Positions 1 to 8,581 of a stretch of 64,000 nt of DNA are shown piece by piece. Below the pieces are notes generated by a model. The model saw only the letters and a program-made list of their open reading frames with translations. It searched no databases and had not been told where the DNA came from. The stretch lies in IMG/VR virus record IMGVR_UViG_3300021371_000013, positions 1-64,000 of that record; one strand, written 5' to 3'. The DNA is from a virus. Numbering within the stretch: position 1 is the stretch's first letter; each line of letters starts with the position of its first letter. A program made the position numbers and the translations under genes.

Positions 1-447
1 CGCGAGAGCGATGTTTCCAGTCTTCAGGCTGTTATTACTGTTGGTATCGGAGACGATATCTCCAGCTTACAAGCAGTAGACGCTGCAGACAAAGAAGATC
101 GCGAAAGTGATGTTTCCAGTCTTCAAGCTGCTCTTACAGTTGAAGATTCAGAGCGTACAACTGACGTTTCTAGCTTGAATGCTAAAATCGAATTGGAAGA
201 CGTAAAGGTAATGAGTGAAGCTTTGACTTCAGGCATTTCTTCTATAAGTGTAACATTCCCAGATGGAGGTTTCGCAAATCCTCCGTCAGTAGTGGGTATC
301 GTTAAGGGTGCTAATGCAAATTCGCCAATTATCGCATGCCAACTCTCCGCTAAGAGTGCTACAGCTGCTACATTCCAATTCTCTGATGAGATTCCTACCA
401 CTGATGCTGGTGAGGAATTTACATTGGAAATTTTGGCTTCTGTATAA
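1..447 (+). CDS. Fibre-like virion protein, C-terminal part (5' end outside window)
   Basis: The reading frame is open from base 1 to the TAA at 445-447, so the gene starts upstream. The visible 148 residues begin with repeats of D-V/I-S-S-L-Q/N-A, spaced like short coiled-coil or triple-helix units. The first unit is repeated almost base for base at 1-31 and 103-133. The last ~75 residues form a compact beta-rich domain ending in ATFQFSDEIP...TLEILASV. The same domain occurs in the protein at 12432-13310 (ATFQFSDELP...LNIVACV), so the two are related fibre or decoration proteins. A strong terminator follows. Virion role is inferred from the repeats and the paralogue; no enzymatic motif is visible. 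Confidence 0.6.
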   Translation, partial: RESDVSSLQAVITVGIGDDISSLQAVDAADKEDRESDVSSLQAALTVEDSERTTDVSSLNAKIELEDVKVMSEALTSGISSISVTFPDGGFANPPSVVGIVKGANANSPIIACQLSAKSATAATFQFSDEIPTTDAGEEFTLEILASV

Positions 448-470
448 TACGAGCAAGATTTCTTATCTTG

Positions 471-499
471 GGCGACCCCGTTTTGGGGTCGCCTTTTTT
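471..499 (+). terminator. Rho-independent terminator
   Basis: A perfect 9-bp GC-rich stem (471-479 pairing with 485-493) with a 5-nt loop is followed by six T residues (494-499). It ends the fibre gene that stops at 447 and separates it from the GTGTA motif and J-domain gene just downstream. Confidence 0.93.
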
Positions 500-510
500 G
501 TGTATAAATA
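500..510 (+). promoter_or_regulatory. Candidate late promoter (GTGTA-N9-ATG)
   Basis: GTGTATAAATA begins at 500 and its GTGTA core (500-504) lies exactly 9 nt before the ATG at 514. It contains TATAAATA, the T4 late-promoter consensus. Four other starts in the window (3944, 48800, 53678, 60655) have GTGTA at exactly the same distance. Assignment as a promoter is inferred from position and recurrence. Confidence 0.55.
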
Positions 511-513
511 TAT

Positions 514-1158
514 ATGAAAGATTGGCAGAAAATGTTTGAGTCTCAAAATGATGAAATAGAAAAATTCGACGAAACAAAACAAAATAACGCCGAAAATCAA
601 AAGCTGCTCAAAAAAAGATTCAATAAATTAAAGCATAAAGCATTATACATTGATGCTGAATATGAAGAGGTGTGCGATGTATTTTCTCATGCAAAAAGCG
701 AATTTATAAGTAACATGTTTAGTTATTGCGCGGATCGAAAATTGCGTCCACCATTGAGTGATGATAATAAAAAAGCGGATGCATCAAAAGATGATGCCGA
801 AACAAGTGAAGAAATGAAAGATCTTTACAGAGAAATTGTTAAAGCCACTCATCCGGATAAAACTCAAAACCTTGATGAAGACGAAATCGAAGAGCGTACA
901 CAGCTTTATCAAGAGGCTGTTTCCGGAAAACAAAAAGGAGATTATTGGGGTATTTTCAAGGCAGCACTAGAACTCGGAGTTCCCATAAAAAAATTATCAT
1001 TTAGTTATATTGAGGAGCTTGAATGCGCTATATCTGATATCGAAAAAAAGACAAACACAATCAAAAACGATTTAATGTACAAATGGTATTACGCTGACGA
1101 GAATATACAAGCAAGTATATTTGAACAACTAACAAAGAATCAAGAAAAATACGAATAA
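514..1158 (+). CDS. J-domain (DnaJ-like) protein
   Basis: This 214-residue acidic, charged protein has a predicted coiled-coil N-terminal half and a J-domain core around residues 100-150. The HPD signature is at 113-115 (KATHPDKT), preceded by the expected amphipathic helix (LYREIVKA) and followed by a loop and helix III (YQEAV...). J-domains recruit Hsp70/DnaK and stimulate its ATPase. No zinc-finger or CTD of a full DnaJ is present, so it is a class-C-type J protein. The gene stands alone behind a terminator and a GTGTA motif, which suggests late expression. Recruiting host DnaK for virion assembly is inference. The ATG at 514 has no Shine-Dalgarno. Confidence 0.72.
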   Translation: MKDWQKMFESQNDEIEKFDETKQNNAENQKLLKKRFNKLKHKALYIDAEYEEVCDVFSHAKSEFISNMFSYCADRKLRPPLSDDNKKADASKDDAETSEEMKDLYREIVKATHPDKTQNLDEDEIEERTQLYQEAVSGKQKGDYWGIFKAALELGVPIKKLSFSYIEELECAISDIEKKTNTIKNDLMYKWYYADENIQASIFEQLTKNQEKYE

Positions 1159-1174
1159 CTTGTTAATATAACAC

Positions 1175-1363
1175 ATGATACAATTTTATAATGTAAAGAA
1201 AAAACAAAAGGTTGAAGTAGATCCAAGTAAAGTAACAAAGCACGCATATGAGAAAACCGCGAAAAGTGGAAAGCTTACAGTTCGTTATGCATTAAAAGCT
1301 GTGGACGAAGATGGTACAAAGTTGACCAAATTCTGTAGCAAGGCGGATTACGACTCTATTTAA
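1175..1363 (+). CDS. Small hypothetical protein
   Basis: A 62-residue basic protein starting 16 nt after the J-domain gene and probably co-transcribed with it. It is lysine-rich (KKKQKVEV; TAKSGKLTVRYALKAV) with alternating hydrophobic strands, suggesting a small beta-fold. I do not recognise a family. It converges on the fibre gene at 1365, with only one base between the stop codons. Confidence 0.5.
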   Translation: MIQFYNVKKKQKVEVDPSKVTKHAYEKTAKSGKLTVRYALKAVDEDGTKLTKFCSKADYDSI

Positions 1364-1364
1364 A

Positions 1365-3944
1365 TTATTCTGATATTATAAAAGTCGCGGGGTTGGTTGT
1401 TGAACTGTTTGCCGCGCGGTTTAATTTATCTAGATTGTATACATGATCTCCATCTGCATCTGTTAGTCCATTTGAGTCGCAAATTACAAATTTATTGTTT
1501 ACGTCGAAAGAACTATCTAACTGTATTCCGTCCGCTAGATTTTCATATGTATAAATTGTTCCACCATTTGGTGCGGTACCACCTTCAGATACGTTTTCAA
1601 ATGTTATATTATTTGGATTTGTAACAGTTGTTCCTATTGGTGCAAGTCCAGCGCCAATACTATTTGGAGATGCAATAACCGTCCTTGATGTAAATCCTTC
1701 AAGTGTGTAAGTTGGGTTTGTTGAAATACTTGTTGTTTCTATTCCTGCAAGATTTGTAGCACTAACAACCCAGTTGAATGTACCTTTTGTGTCTGCATCT
1801 GTTACGGTGAGACTGTATGCATTGCTGAGCTTTCCTGTACCACTTGCTGTTTGTGAAAGTGAAGATGGATTGGTTTGGTTTGGGTCAACGCTTAGCGTTG
1901 GCGCGCTTAACATCAATTGACTTGTTGAAAAATTAAAGTTATCACTCGTGCTGGACGTACTTGTTTTTATTTTTGATGCAAGGTTATTTATGCTTATTGT
2001 TAATGGTGTATTTGCAATGTTTACTATTTTGTATGATTCTTTTACTATGCCGTTTGATGTTTTGGTGGCGGTTATTTTTAGATTATTTGCGCCACCATCT
2101 CCGTCAATATTGTAACCACCACTAGAATATGAAACAACTTTATTTGTTGAATAAGTTGTTGAATCAGAGATAGTTAATTGATTATTGGGTGAAGTATAGG
2201 AAATTAAATCTTGATCTATAACTACGTTTTCTATACTAGCTGATTCGGTTGCTTTTATTGCTTGTTGAGAATTTGGATAAAGCGCCGCACCAAAACTGAT
2301 GCTTGGGACGGTTGAATTGTGTACTTCTGCGGTTTCTGTAGTTGTAGCAGAATCACTTTCTGTTCCAAAATTGTTTCTCGCTTTGAATGTTGCACTTTGA
2401 AAGCCATCACACATTGCAGATCCAAGAGTTCCGCAAACATCCAATGGAACCAGAAATTCAAAATTACCATTTGGTAGTGTTGATTTACTGTAGCTGGAAG
2501 AATATGATTGTCCGTCGCTGATTCCTTGATCGACTACTTGAATAGATATATCATTAATTGACACACCATTGCCATCAACTTCAACTTTTGAGTTGACAAT
2601 ATCACCAGCTTTTACTTGACTTGTTCCGATGATGTGTGGTGTGGTGGCGCTGCTCGCAAGACTATCCATTTGTGTGCTCACAATAACTGGGCCATTTGCA
2701 ACTTTAACATTTACGCGATCTGTGTCTGTCGCACCATTACCTGTTCGTACTGCATATATTTCTACATTATCAACATTACTATATATTCCATCAATATAAT
2801 TTACTGTTTTTGTATTTTCATAATCTCCACTATTATTGATTGATACGTAATTACTTAAACTAGTATAGGATATATAATCTATTCCATTTACCCAATTTGA
2901 TATGTTGTTTGTGAATGTTGTTGATTCTCCTTCTCGCAAGCCGTCTGTTCTACTATTGTATAAACTTGGGTCGTTGGCTATGATGTTTGGATAATCTTGA
3001 TCGAGTTCGCGTGACCCACTAGCGTGAGCGAAGTCTATAGCTTCTTTCAGTTCTCCAGTACTTCCGAAATCATCAATAGCTTGAATTGCAACAGATTGTG
3101 TTCCGTTACGATTTGATACTGTAACTGGTATTGTTGCTCGATATGTTCCACCGAGATCCTGGAGATTGTAATTTGCAAAGTCTATTTCTTGAGCCAATCC
3201 ATGGTCATGAACTTTTATACTTTGAATGTCACTTCTGTTAAAATCTACATATACATTGATTGAGTCTCCTTGCTTGAGGTGAGTTGTACCAAGTAGTTCT
3301 CCAGGTTTTGGAGTTGCATTTTCAAGCGAATCAATTAGTATATTTATTGGTGCGGGTCCAGAACCTAATTCAGTGAGGGGAATTACTATTTCTCTACCAT
3401 TCGCCTCTCCTGTGATACCAGTTAATCCCTCTACATTCAGGTTGTCAATAAACCCTTCGAATCTACGAGTGTCTGTACCAAGTTCGGTTATATTATTGAA
3501 TGGAATATCTTGGCCGTTTATTTTTGCTGTACCAATATATTCATCGTTTGGCCCATCCCACTGTAAGGTGAAGCGCATGTCTTCTGCAACTGCAACAGTA
3601 ACTCCAGATAGTTGAGTGTTTGCTGTCGGTGTTTGATGATAATCTTTATTTGTTATTCCTTGGTTGTCAATCGCATCAGAGAAGAAAATAAATGGCGCCG
3701 ATTCTTCAAGTGTTTGCTCGATACTTTCAACTGAAGTTGCAACATCTACTCCATTGATTGTTAATCCATCCGTAAAATCACCACTAGCGAAAACAACATC
3801 ATCTGTAGTGCGAACATTTTGATCCATCGAGATCGAAAGTCCGCTGATATATAAATTATCAAATACACCAGTAGCCCAAGCTTTCGTTGGTCTTCCAACT
3901 CCACCCTCGCCGCTGTTTCTTGGTACTAAATTTCTTGTGGCCAT
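1365..3944 (-). CDS. Large tail fibre / virion surface protein with tandem Ig-like units
   Basis: An 859-residue protein rich in Ser, Thr, Asn, Asp and Gly with almost no Cys. The N-terminus (residues ~1-70; VFDNLYISGL, VVFASGDFTDGL) resembles the phage-anchoring segment of other fibre proteins here. The middle consists of tandem beta-sandwich-like units: two segments match each other (NYIDGIYSNVDNVEIYAV / SYSSGGYNIDGDGGANNLKI), each ending in a VKVANGP- or VNIANTP-like strand. The C-terminus holds DADGDH, a possible Ca2+ loop. No peptidase or glycanase motif is seen. It lies at the end of the minus-strand run, behind its own GTGTA motif. Fibre identity is by composition and context. Confidence 0.6.
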   Translation of the reverse strand: MATRNLVPRNSGEGGVGRPTKAWATGVFDNLYISGLSISMDQNVRTTDDVVFASGDFTDGLTINGVDVATSVESIEQTLEESAPFIFFSDAIDNQGITNKDYHQTPTANTQLSGVTVAVAEDMRFTLQWDGPNDEYIGTAKINGQDIPFNNITELGTDTRRFEGFIDNLNVEGLTGITGEANGREIVIPLTELGSGPAPINILIDSLENATPKPGELLGTTHLKQGDSINVYVDFNRSDIQSIKVHDHGLAQEIDFANYNLQDLGGTYRATIPVTVSNRNGTQSVAIQAIDDFGSTGELKEAIDFAHASGSRELDQDYPNIIANDPSLYNSRTDGLREGESTTFTNNISNWVNGIDYISYTSLSNYVSINNSGDYENTKTVNYIDGIYSNVDNVEIYAVRTGNGATDTDRVNVKVANGPVIVSTQMDSLASSATTPHIIGTSQVKAGDIVNSKVEVDGNGVSINDISIQVVDQGISDGQSYSSSYSKSTLPNGNFEFLVPLDVCGTLGSAMCDGFQSATFKARNNFGTESDSATTTETAEVHNSTVPSISFGAALYPNSQQAIKATESASIENVVIDQDLISYTSPNNQLTISDSTTYSTNKVVSYSSGGYNIDGDGGANNLKITATKTSNGIVKESYKIVNIANTPLTISINNLASKIKTSTSSTSDNFNFSTSQLMLSAPTLSVDPNQTNPSSLSQTASGTGKLSNAYSLTVTDADTKGTFNWVVSATNLAGIETTSISTNPTYTLEGFTSRTVIASPNSIGAGLAPIGTTVTNPNNITFENVSEGGTAPNGGTIYTYENLADGIQLDSSFDVNNKFVICDSNGLTDADGDHVYNLDKLNRAANSSTTNPATFIISE

Positions 3945-3953
3945 CTTATTAAT

Positions 3954-3958
3954 TACAC
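3954..3958 (-). promoter_or_regulatory. Candidate late promoter (GTGTA-N9-ATG)
   Basis: On the minus strand GTGTA occupies 3958-3954 and is followed by exactly 9 nt and then the ATG at 3944. The context CTGTGTAATTAATAAG is AT-rich after the core, as at the other copies. Confidence 0.55.
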
Positions 3959-3967
3959 AGAATATAC

Positions 3968-4357
3968 CTAAAATGATATCTCATCAGTAAATGCTTCTGG
4001 ACCGCTATTATATCTCCAGTGGTTACTTCTCAATTCAAGATCATTTCCATTTCGCAGTATCCACATTGGATCAGATACATGAGCTGCGTTTGATGGTACG
4101 ACATCTCCATTTTCATCAAGCTCAAAAGCTTCTTCTAATGTATATCTTAGGTCGGTAAATGTATTTTGTATTAAATTTAATATATCAGGATTACCTGTAA
4201 AGTAATCCAAGAAATCAACCCCGCTAATTGTTAGTGTTGTTGGTACATGTACATTATTTCCGTCAAGGGTGAGTTGCGGTTGTAGCGGATTGTCCCCAAT
4301 GACATATTTACCCGGCCCTACTTTTTGAATAGGCTCTCTTAATTTATTAAATTCCAT
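3968..4357 (-). CDS. Small virion-associated protein
   Basis: A 129-residue acidic protein with no family I recognise. A central stretch (LTLDGNNVHVPTTLTISGVD) looks like the beta-strand phage-anchoring segment seen in neighbouring fibres, followed by a helical part and a W-rich end. Its ATG overlaps the stop of the 313-residue gene upstream (TAATG), so translation is probably coupled. It lies between two fibre-like genes, which suggests a short fibre or fibre accessory protein. Confidence 0.45.
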   Translation of the reverse strand: MEFNKLREPIQKVGPGKYVIGDNPLQPQLTLDGNNVHVPTTLTISGVDFLDYFTGNPDILNLIQNTFTDLRYTLEEAFELDENGDVVPSNAAHVSDPMWILRNGNDLELRSNHWRYNSGPEAFTDEISF

Positions 4358-5298
4358 TATTTATAGATAACATCTGAAACTCCAGTTTCTTTATATGTTA
4401 TAGTATATTTCATTGTAAACCCGGATACTGTGTGTGGTCTTTTTACAAATACTTTTCTTGCTTCATCACTATCTATTCTTACAGATGTGTCTCCGTTTAA
4501 ATACATGATGTTATTGTTTTCTGGATCGTCTGTTTTCTCAGGGTCAAAGGTTGGGTCTATTGTATGAAATTGTATTGGATATGGTGATTCATTAAATAAT
4601 AAAACACTCTCCGCTAATCCAAGGTCATACAGTTCAGTAAAGTCTTTTAATTCATACGAGTTGACGGCGCTAGCTTTTTCATTATCAAAACGCAATGCGT
4701 ACATTGTGTCTGTGTGGAATACCCCGTCTTGCTGTACGCATCTACCTGTGTCTGTATATTCTGCATGAATAAAATAATCTGGGTGACCTGTTTCAGGAGT
4801 ACTTGGATTTGTCCGAGCGTTCGCAAAGTGAGTGTTATAGATATCATCCATTATAAAGCGATCTACTCCATAACAGTCACCCGAATATGTTCCAAATCTA
4901 TCCTCTTCTGGTATATTTTCTAAAAGAATAAAGTCTTCTTCTATTTTTTGGTTAACAGTTTTTGTTATTAATTTCCAAGGTTGTATATCAACCCTGTCTA
5001 TATTAACAATTGTTCCTGTTTGTGCGGCAATACCAGATGATATACTTGAAAGTAATCCAGATACTTCTACACCTCCGAAGCCACCACTAATTGCTCCACT
5101 TAGCCCAGATATTAAATCACCAAGATTTCCTATATCTATTGAACCGCCGCCAATTGATCCGCCTCCACCAGCAGACGGTTCCCATCTACCATCACCTGTA
5201 TTCCAGTTGTAAGCAAATACAGGTTGAGGTGATAAGTGATCTAATTTCGTTATATCCGTGTATAACGGATTATTACTAAAGTTTCCTGGGTTAGACAT
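4357..5298 (-). CDS. Glycine-rich virion/fibre protein
   Basis: A 313-residue protein. Residues ~50-110 are a glycine/serine/isoleucine-rich stretch with units such as GGGGSIGGG and GDLISGLSGAISGG, resembling the flexible linkers of fibre proteins. The C-terminal ~200 residues are a mixed, aromatic-rich domain of unknown type. A GTGTA motif lies 12 nt upstream. It couples by a TAATG overlap to the next gene. No enzymatic motif is visible; the structural role is inferred from composition and context. Confidence 0.5.
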   Translation of the reverse strand: MSNPGNFSNNPLYTDITKLDHLSPQPVFAYNWNTGDGRWEPSAGGGGSIGGGSIDIGNLGDLISGLSGAISGGFGGVEVSGLLSSISSGIAAQTGTIVNIDRVDIQPWKLITKTVNQKIEEDFILLENIPEEDRFGTYSGDCYGVDRFIMDDIYNTHFANARTNPSTPETGHPDYFIHAEYTDTGRCVQQDGVFHTDTMYALRFDNEKASAVNSYELKDFTELYDLGLAESVLLFNESPYPIQFHTIDPTFDPEKTDDPENNNIMYLNGDTSVRIDSDEARKVFVKRPHTVSGFTMKYTITYKETGVSDVIYK

Positions 5299-5310
5299 CT
5301 CAGGAAATGT

Positions 5311-5315
5311 TACAC
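5311..5315 (-). promoter_or_regulatory. GTGTA motif upstream of glycine-rich virion gene
   Basis: AAGTGTAACA on the minus strand with the GTGTA core at 5315-5311, 12 nt before the ATG at 5298 (9 nt at the best copies). It falls between early-type genes (sigma factor, SSB, kinase) and virion genes, where a new late transcript would be expected. Confidence 0.4.
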
Positions 5316-5321
5316 TTTTTT

Positions 5322-5666
5322 TTAGCTCTTGTCTAGGCGATGCTTGATGCCATTCCTTTTCTTACTATATTCCTTGAAGTATTTTTGTCTCATTGGGTCG
5401 TAACCAAGTTTATCTGTGCGTCTCTGGCTCATTTCATTGCTTCTATCCATCAGTTCACCAACTGTACCTTTTGAGTTTCCAGTTTTTTCGACGAAAGCTT
5501 GATTGCTGAATGGGTCAATACTGCTATCTATGGCAGCTTCAGGACTATAAAATACCCTGTTCCACTTTACTCCCTCTTTATCAACATAGATGTGCTCATC
5601 TTTCATTGATTGAAGTAAGTCAATAGTTTCTCCTGTTTCAGGATGTTCGTATGTATAAAGCGGCAT
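5322..5666 (-). CDS. FmdB-like protein lacking the zinc-ribbon cysteines
   Basis: A 114-residue protein starting MPLYTYEHPETGETIDLLQS, which matches the opening of FmdB-family zinc ribbons (MPxYxYxCxxCG...). The CxxC pairs are absent; the first knuckle is replaced by HPETG. Cys-less versions are common in marine T4-like phages. The C-terminal half is basic and helical (RRTDKLGYDPMRQKYFKEY). Its ATG overlaps the stop of the glycosyltransferase gene (TAATG). The function of this family in phages is unknown. Confidence 0.55.
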   Translation of the reverse strand: MPLYTYEHPETGETIDLLQSMKDEHIYVDKEGVKWNRVFYSPEAAIDSSIDPFSNQAFVEKTGNSKGTVGELMDRSNEMSQRRTDKLGYDPMRQKYFKEYSKKRNGIKHRLDKS

Positions 5667-6721
5667 TATTCTAGAATTTTATTTAATGTATTTTCATAAG
5701 TAAAGGTTTGTTTTAATTTTTCACCTTCACTGTTATTTATTTTACATTTTGTTTCTGCTTTTTCCATAGCTGATATAAACTCATCTGTGTCGAATGTATG
5801 TATATTGCCTTGATTGAAGTCGCCGCCTTGATGGAAGAATATGTTATCATAAACAGGTTCTGTTCCGTTTGGTTCAACCAAGATACTATTTTTGTTGGTT
5901 GCCCAATCTGTGTGACTACTCGCATTCAATACCACACTCCACTTGCCTAAACATGTGGCGTTAAAAGATGGTAGGTTCCATCCTTCTGCGCCGCTCATTC
6001 CTCCAAGATCAATATCTATTGAGTTTAGAAAATCATTTACTTGTGAGTTTTGAGGTAGAAACGGAAGGAAATTTATGTTTCCATATCTTTTTCCTTTTGT
6101 GATATTCGAGATCGCACTTTCCATTTGTTCTTTTTTGAAGAATGGATTGGTAATGCAGCATGTCAATTGATAATCATAATTGTTTCCATACTTTTTAATC
6201 CAGGATTGTATGATTTTTTCTGTATGTTTTCTTTTTTCAAACTTACCCATCAAACCAAAATGTATTTTATTTGGCATGTATGTTTTGTTTGTCTTGTGAA
6301 ATGATTCATCAAATCCCAGTGGTGCGCTATGAGCTTTTTCGAATTTGCTTGCGGCGTAGCTACTGCTGAATACAACTTTATCTTGAAAAGCTGCAAGCTT
6401 TTGCTCTGATTGTGTTGGTTCGTCTAACTCGTAAAAGGTATAGAGTATTTGCCGCGACGACACTCGATGCTCTGATCCATTGAGGTGCCACATTTGTAGA
6501 GTGGGTGTATCAATATCTAATTTTGAGTATCTCTGTTTGCCGGATTCTTCAAGCCACTTCTTGAAGTCATCTTTCTCCTCCCCGAATGAACTAACATCAA
6601 TCTTTCCAATTGGAAACAACGCAACATCCATATTTTTTTTGAACATTGCCTTGAGTAGATTGTAGGATACATTGCCAAATGACAATGAGTTTAGTGGTCC
6701 TTTGTATATCAGTTTATTCAT
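5666..6721 (-). CDS. Glycosyltransferase (GT-B, GT4-like)
   Basis: About 351 residues. The N-terminus has a GPLNSLSFGNVSYNLL segment that fits the nucleotide-proximal loop of many phage and bacterial GT-B enzymes. Later come an HFGLMGKFEKRKHTEKIIQSW segment (start of the second Rossmann domain) and a GGMSGAEGWNLPSFNATCLG segment that corresponds to the donor-binding E-x7-E region of GT4 enzymes. The ATG at 6721 is preferred because it follows the SSB stop by one base; the longer frame to 6742 would start with TTG inside ssb. Target sugar and acceptor are unknown. It is one of at least four GT genes in the window. Confidence 0.7.
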   Translation of the reverse strand: MNKLIYKGPLNSLSFGNVSYNLLKAMFKKNMDVALFPIGKIDVSSFGEEKDDFKKWLEESGKQRYSKLDIDTPTLQMWHLNGSEHRVSSRQILYTFYELDEPTQSEQKLAAFQDKVVFSSSYAASKFEKAHSAPLGFDESFHKTNKTYMPNKIHFGLMGKFEKRKHTEKIIQSWIKKYGNNYDYQLTCCITNPFFKKEQMESAISNITKGKRYGNINFLPFLPQNSQVNDFLNSIDIDLGGMSGAEGWNLPSFNATCLGKWSVVLNASSHTDWATNKNSILVEPNGTEPVYDNIFFHQGGDFNQGNIHTFDTDEFISAMEKAETKCKINNSEGEKLKQTFTYENTLNKILE

Positions 6722-6722
6722 A

Positions 6723-7109
6723 TCAGAATGGAATGTCTGCAAATTCGTCGTCAGCTTCTTCGGCTTGAGGTTCTTTGGTGCTTGATTGTCCTGAACTGGT
6801 AGAATCTTCAGACTTGTCGAGGAATGTTACTTTTTCTGCAACACAATATGTTCGAGTACGATTTTCTCCATCTTTCGTCTTCCAGCTACTTGAAGCGAGT
6901 CTTCCCTCAACCAATACTTTTCTTCCCTTACTTAAGAAGCGGTTGCAGTTTTCTGCGACGCTATTCCATGTTTCTACGTCAATGTAGAAAACACTGTTGT
7001 TTACTTTGTTGTTTATTGCGATTGCAAAATCGCATACTTTATTATCTCCTTTGATTTCGCGGAACTTTGGGTCGCGCGTTAAATTTCCTAATGCTATATA
7101 TTTGTTCAT
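6723..7109 (-). CDS. ssb: Single-stranded DNA-binding protein (OB-fold SSB)
   Basis: A 128-residue bacterial-type SSB. It begins MNKYIALGNLTRDPKFREI, has the FYIDVETWNSVAENCNRFLSKG segment and the VLVEGRL strand of the OB fold (residues ~1-105), then a Q/S/E-rich linker and the acidic tip DDEFADIPF that recruits partner proteins. The length is somewhat short for the family because of the brief linker. Its start overlaps the sigma-factor gene (ATGA). It should protect ssDNA during phage replication and recombination. Confidence 0.92.
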   Translation of the reverse strand: MNKYIALGNLTRDPKFREIKGDNKVCDFAIAINNKVNNSVFYIDVETWNSVAENCNRFLSKGRKVLVEGRLASSSWKTKDGENRTRTYCVAEKVTFLDKSEDSTSSGQSSTKEPQAEEADDEFADIPF

Positions 7110-7702
7110 AATTCTTCTAATAATTCATGTTGTATGTGTTCTATTGCAGAGTTGTGGATGTTGATACAACCCTGTATACTTAAATTCATTGTTTCTCCTA
7201 TCTTTTTCCACGGCATAACTTTGTTTTTTGTGCCAATAATGTATCTCATTTCAAATATCTTTTCTACTCTTGTGTCAGGATGTTCTTTGATTACGCCCAA
7301 TACTTTATTGAATAAATCTTGTTTAATGCTCTCAGAGATTGTGTCTTCATTTAGGTCAGTATTGTCTGTCATATTTTCTATAAATTCACTCTGAAATGCT
7401 GGGCGACGTTTGTTTCTATTGTATAGATTTAAACACATCCATTTAGTTTCATTGCCGAGATAAGTACTGAATTTCGCACCTCGATCTGGGTCATATTTCT
7501 TGGCGGCGTTATATATTTTATATTCCTTATCTTGTATTAATTCGTTGTAATCAATAAAGGGATTGTTTGGACTTGCGTAATTATTGACCATCTCGAGATA
7601 GATACCACTGTGCCTATTAACTAATTCCTCAAGACTATCTTCAACATCAATTTGTTTTTGAATATTTTGGATGAGCTGTGAGTCTTCTAGGTTTTCATTC
7701 AT
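7106..7702 (-). CDS. Phage-encoded sigma70-family factor
   Basis: A 198-residue protein with region-2 hallmarks: residues ~47-100 contain NAAKKYDPDRGAKFSTYLG followed by KWMCLNLYNRNKRR, the -10-binding and core-binding segment of sigma70 (YDPxRGxKFSTY). Residues ~143-195 contain a helix-turn-helix-like part (WKKIGETMNLSIQGCINIHNSAI) consistent with region 4. Region 1 and the long region 3 are missing, as in small alternative or phage late sigmas such as T4 gp55. It overlaps both neighbours by 4 nt (ATGA). It probably directs host RNA polymerase to late promoters; the GTGTA-N9-start motif is the obvious candidate target (inference). Confidence 0.8.
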   Translation of the reverse strand: MNENLEDSQLIQNIQKQIDVEDSLEELVNRHSGIYLEMVNNYASPNNPFIDYNELIQDKEYKIYNAAKKYDPDRGAKFSTYLGNETKWMCLNLYNRNKRRPAFQSEFIENMTDNTDLNEDTISESIKQDLFNKVLGVIKEHPDTRVEKIFEMRYIIGTKNKVMPWKKIGETMNLSIQGCINIHNSAIEHIQHELLEEL

Positions 7703-8247
7703 AATATAGATGATAACACTTGATTTACTTTATTCGATATTTCTTCCATGTTTTCAAGATCAAAATCACTCCATTCAATATGGTTTCTTGATTTATTTTT
7801 GAGTATAGGGTCGTTATCTAACTCCTCTTGGTTTGGAGCTATATTACCCGTTCTGGTTATATGTATCGCCTCCCCACCCATCTCGTGAATCCAATCAATC
7901 TCGTTTTCGAACCGGACATCTGTTACAAACACATAAACTTCGTTACCCAGATCCCTAAGTACATCATCTTTGATTTTATCAACCCAACAATTCTTGTTTA
8001 ATTTTCTTCGAACGTGAGTTCCGTATGTAACTAAAAATGGCCTTATTATTTCTTTTTGAGATGTATCTTCCGTAAATGCGGATATGCCTACATACTTCGA
8101 AAGTAGTTCATCTGCTTCTTGTTTTAATGAATCCGCAAATGCGTACCTTTTGTATTTCTTACCTGCGGAATCGAAGAATGGTTTTGATAGGTTGAATAAG
8201 CTATCTTTACCACATCTAGCTAAGCCACATATTCCTATGAGTTTCAT
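7699..8247 (-). CDS. Deoxynucleoside monophosphate kinase
   Basis: A 182-residue P-loop kinase. The Walker A motif GLARCGKDS is at residues 8-16, and a VFVTDVRFENEIDWI segment matches the DVRxxxE signature of the T4 gene 1 / phage dNMP kinase family, followed by a lid-like region (HITRTGN). It phosphorylates dNMPs to dNDPs to feed phage DNA synthesis. It sits between a hypothetical gene and the sigma factor in an overlapping run and is probably expressed early from the promoter at 8553-8581. Confidence 0.85.
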   Translation of the reverse strand: MKLIGICGLARCGKDSLFNLSKPFFDSAGKKYKRYAFADSLKQEADELLSKYVGISAFTEDTSQKEIIRPFLVTYGTHVRRKLNKNCWVDKIKDDVLRDLGNEVYVFVTDVRFENEIDWIHEMGGEAIHITRTGNIAPNQEELDNDPILKNKSRNHIEWSDFDLENMEEISNKVNQVLSSIL

Positions 8248-8249
8248 AA

Positions 8250-8546
8250 TTATGCGCCAAATACCATCTTAACATTAGATGATAGGTCGTGTAGTCCAGC
8301 GTTAGCTAGCATTCTTGATACGCTATGGTACGATATTAGGTCGTCAAATTCATCCTCCATTGCGTCAGCCTTGAGTTCATGGGAAATCATGACCGATGAT
8401 AGTTTTAGGTTTTTGCCGCGCCGATCAAGCATCTCTCTGAGAGCTTCGGTACATGCCTCGGTTTCATCTTCAGCTTGGATTATCACTGACCAGTCAGAGC
8501 AACGAATCATATAATATCTTCCATCACTTAAATCTATAATTTTCAT
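8250..8546 (-). CDS. Small hypothetical early protein
   Basis: A 98-residue protein, first gene of the minus-strand early run. The N-terminal half looks like a beta-alpha fold (GRYYMIRCSDWSVIIQAEDETEACTEALREML); the C-terminal half is helical (LISYHSVSRMLANAG). I recognise no family. The -10 of its promoter ends 6 nt before the ATG, so the transcript is predicted to be leaderless. Confidence 0.6.
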   Translation of the reverse strand: MKIIDLSDGRYYMIRCSDWSVIIQAEDETEACTEALREMLDRRGKNLKLSSVMISHELKADAMEDEFDDLISYHSVSRMLANAGLHDLSSNVKMVFGA

Positions 8547-8552
8547 ACAGCA

Positions 8553-8581
8553 AGTATATCAACATTTCATCAATTTGTCAA
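8553..8581 (-). promoter_or_regulatory. Early sigma70-type promoter with leaderless start
   Basis: On the minus strand: TTGACA (8581-8576), a 17-bp spacer, TATACT (8558-8553), then six bases and the ATG at 8546. A start site about 7 nt after the -10 would put the transcript start on or next to the ATG. Confidence 0.85.

Noticed and set aside
1-175. Direct repeat spaced 102 bp, possible CRISPR or regulatory iterons
   Set aside because: The spacing is an exact number of codons and the repeat encodes the DVSSLQA unit of the fibre; no spacer structure.
4358-4365. TATAAATA on the minus strand, matching the T4 late consensus
   Set aside because: It codes for Tyr-Lys-stop of the 313-residue gene and touches the next ATG; it has no GTGTA and is probably coincidental.
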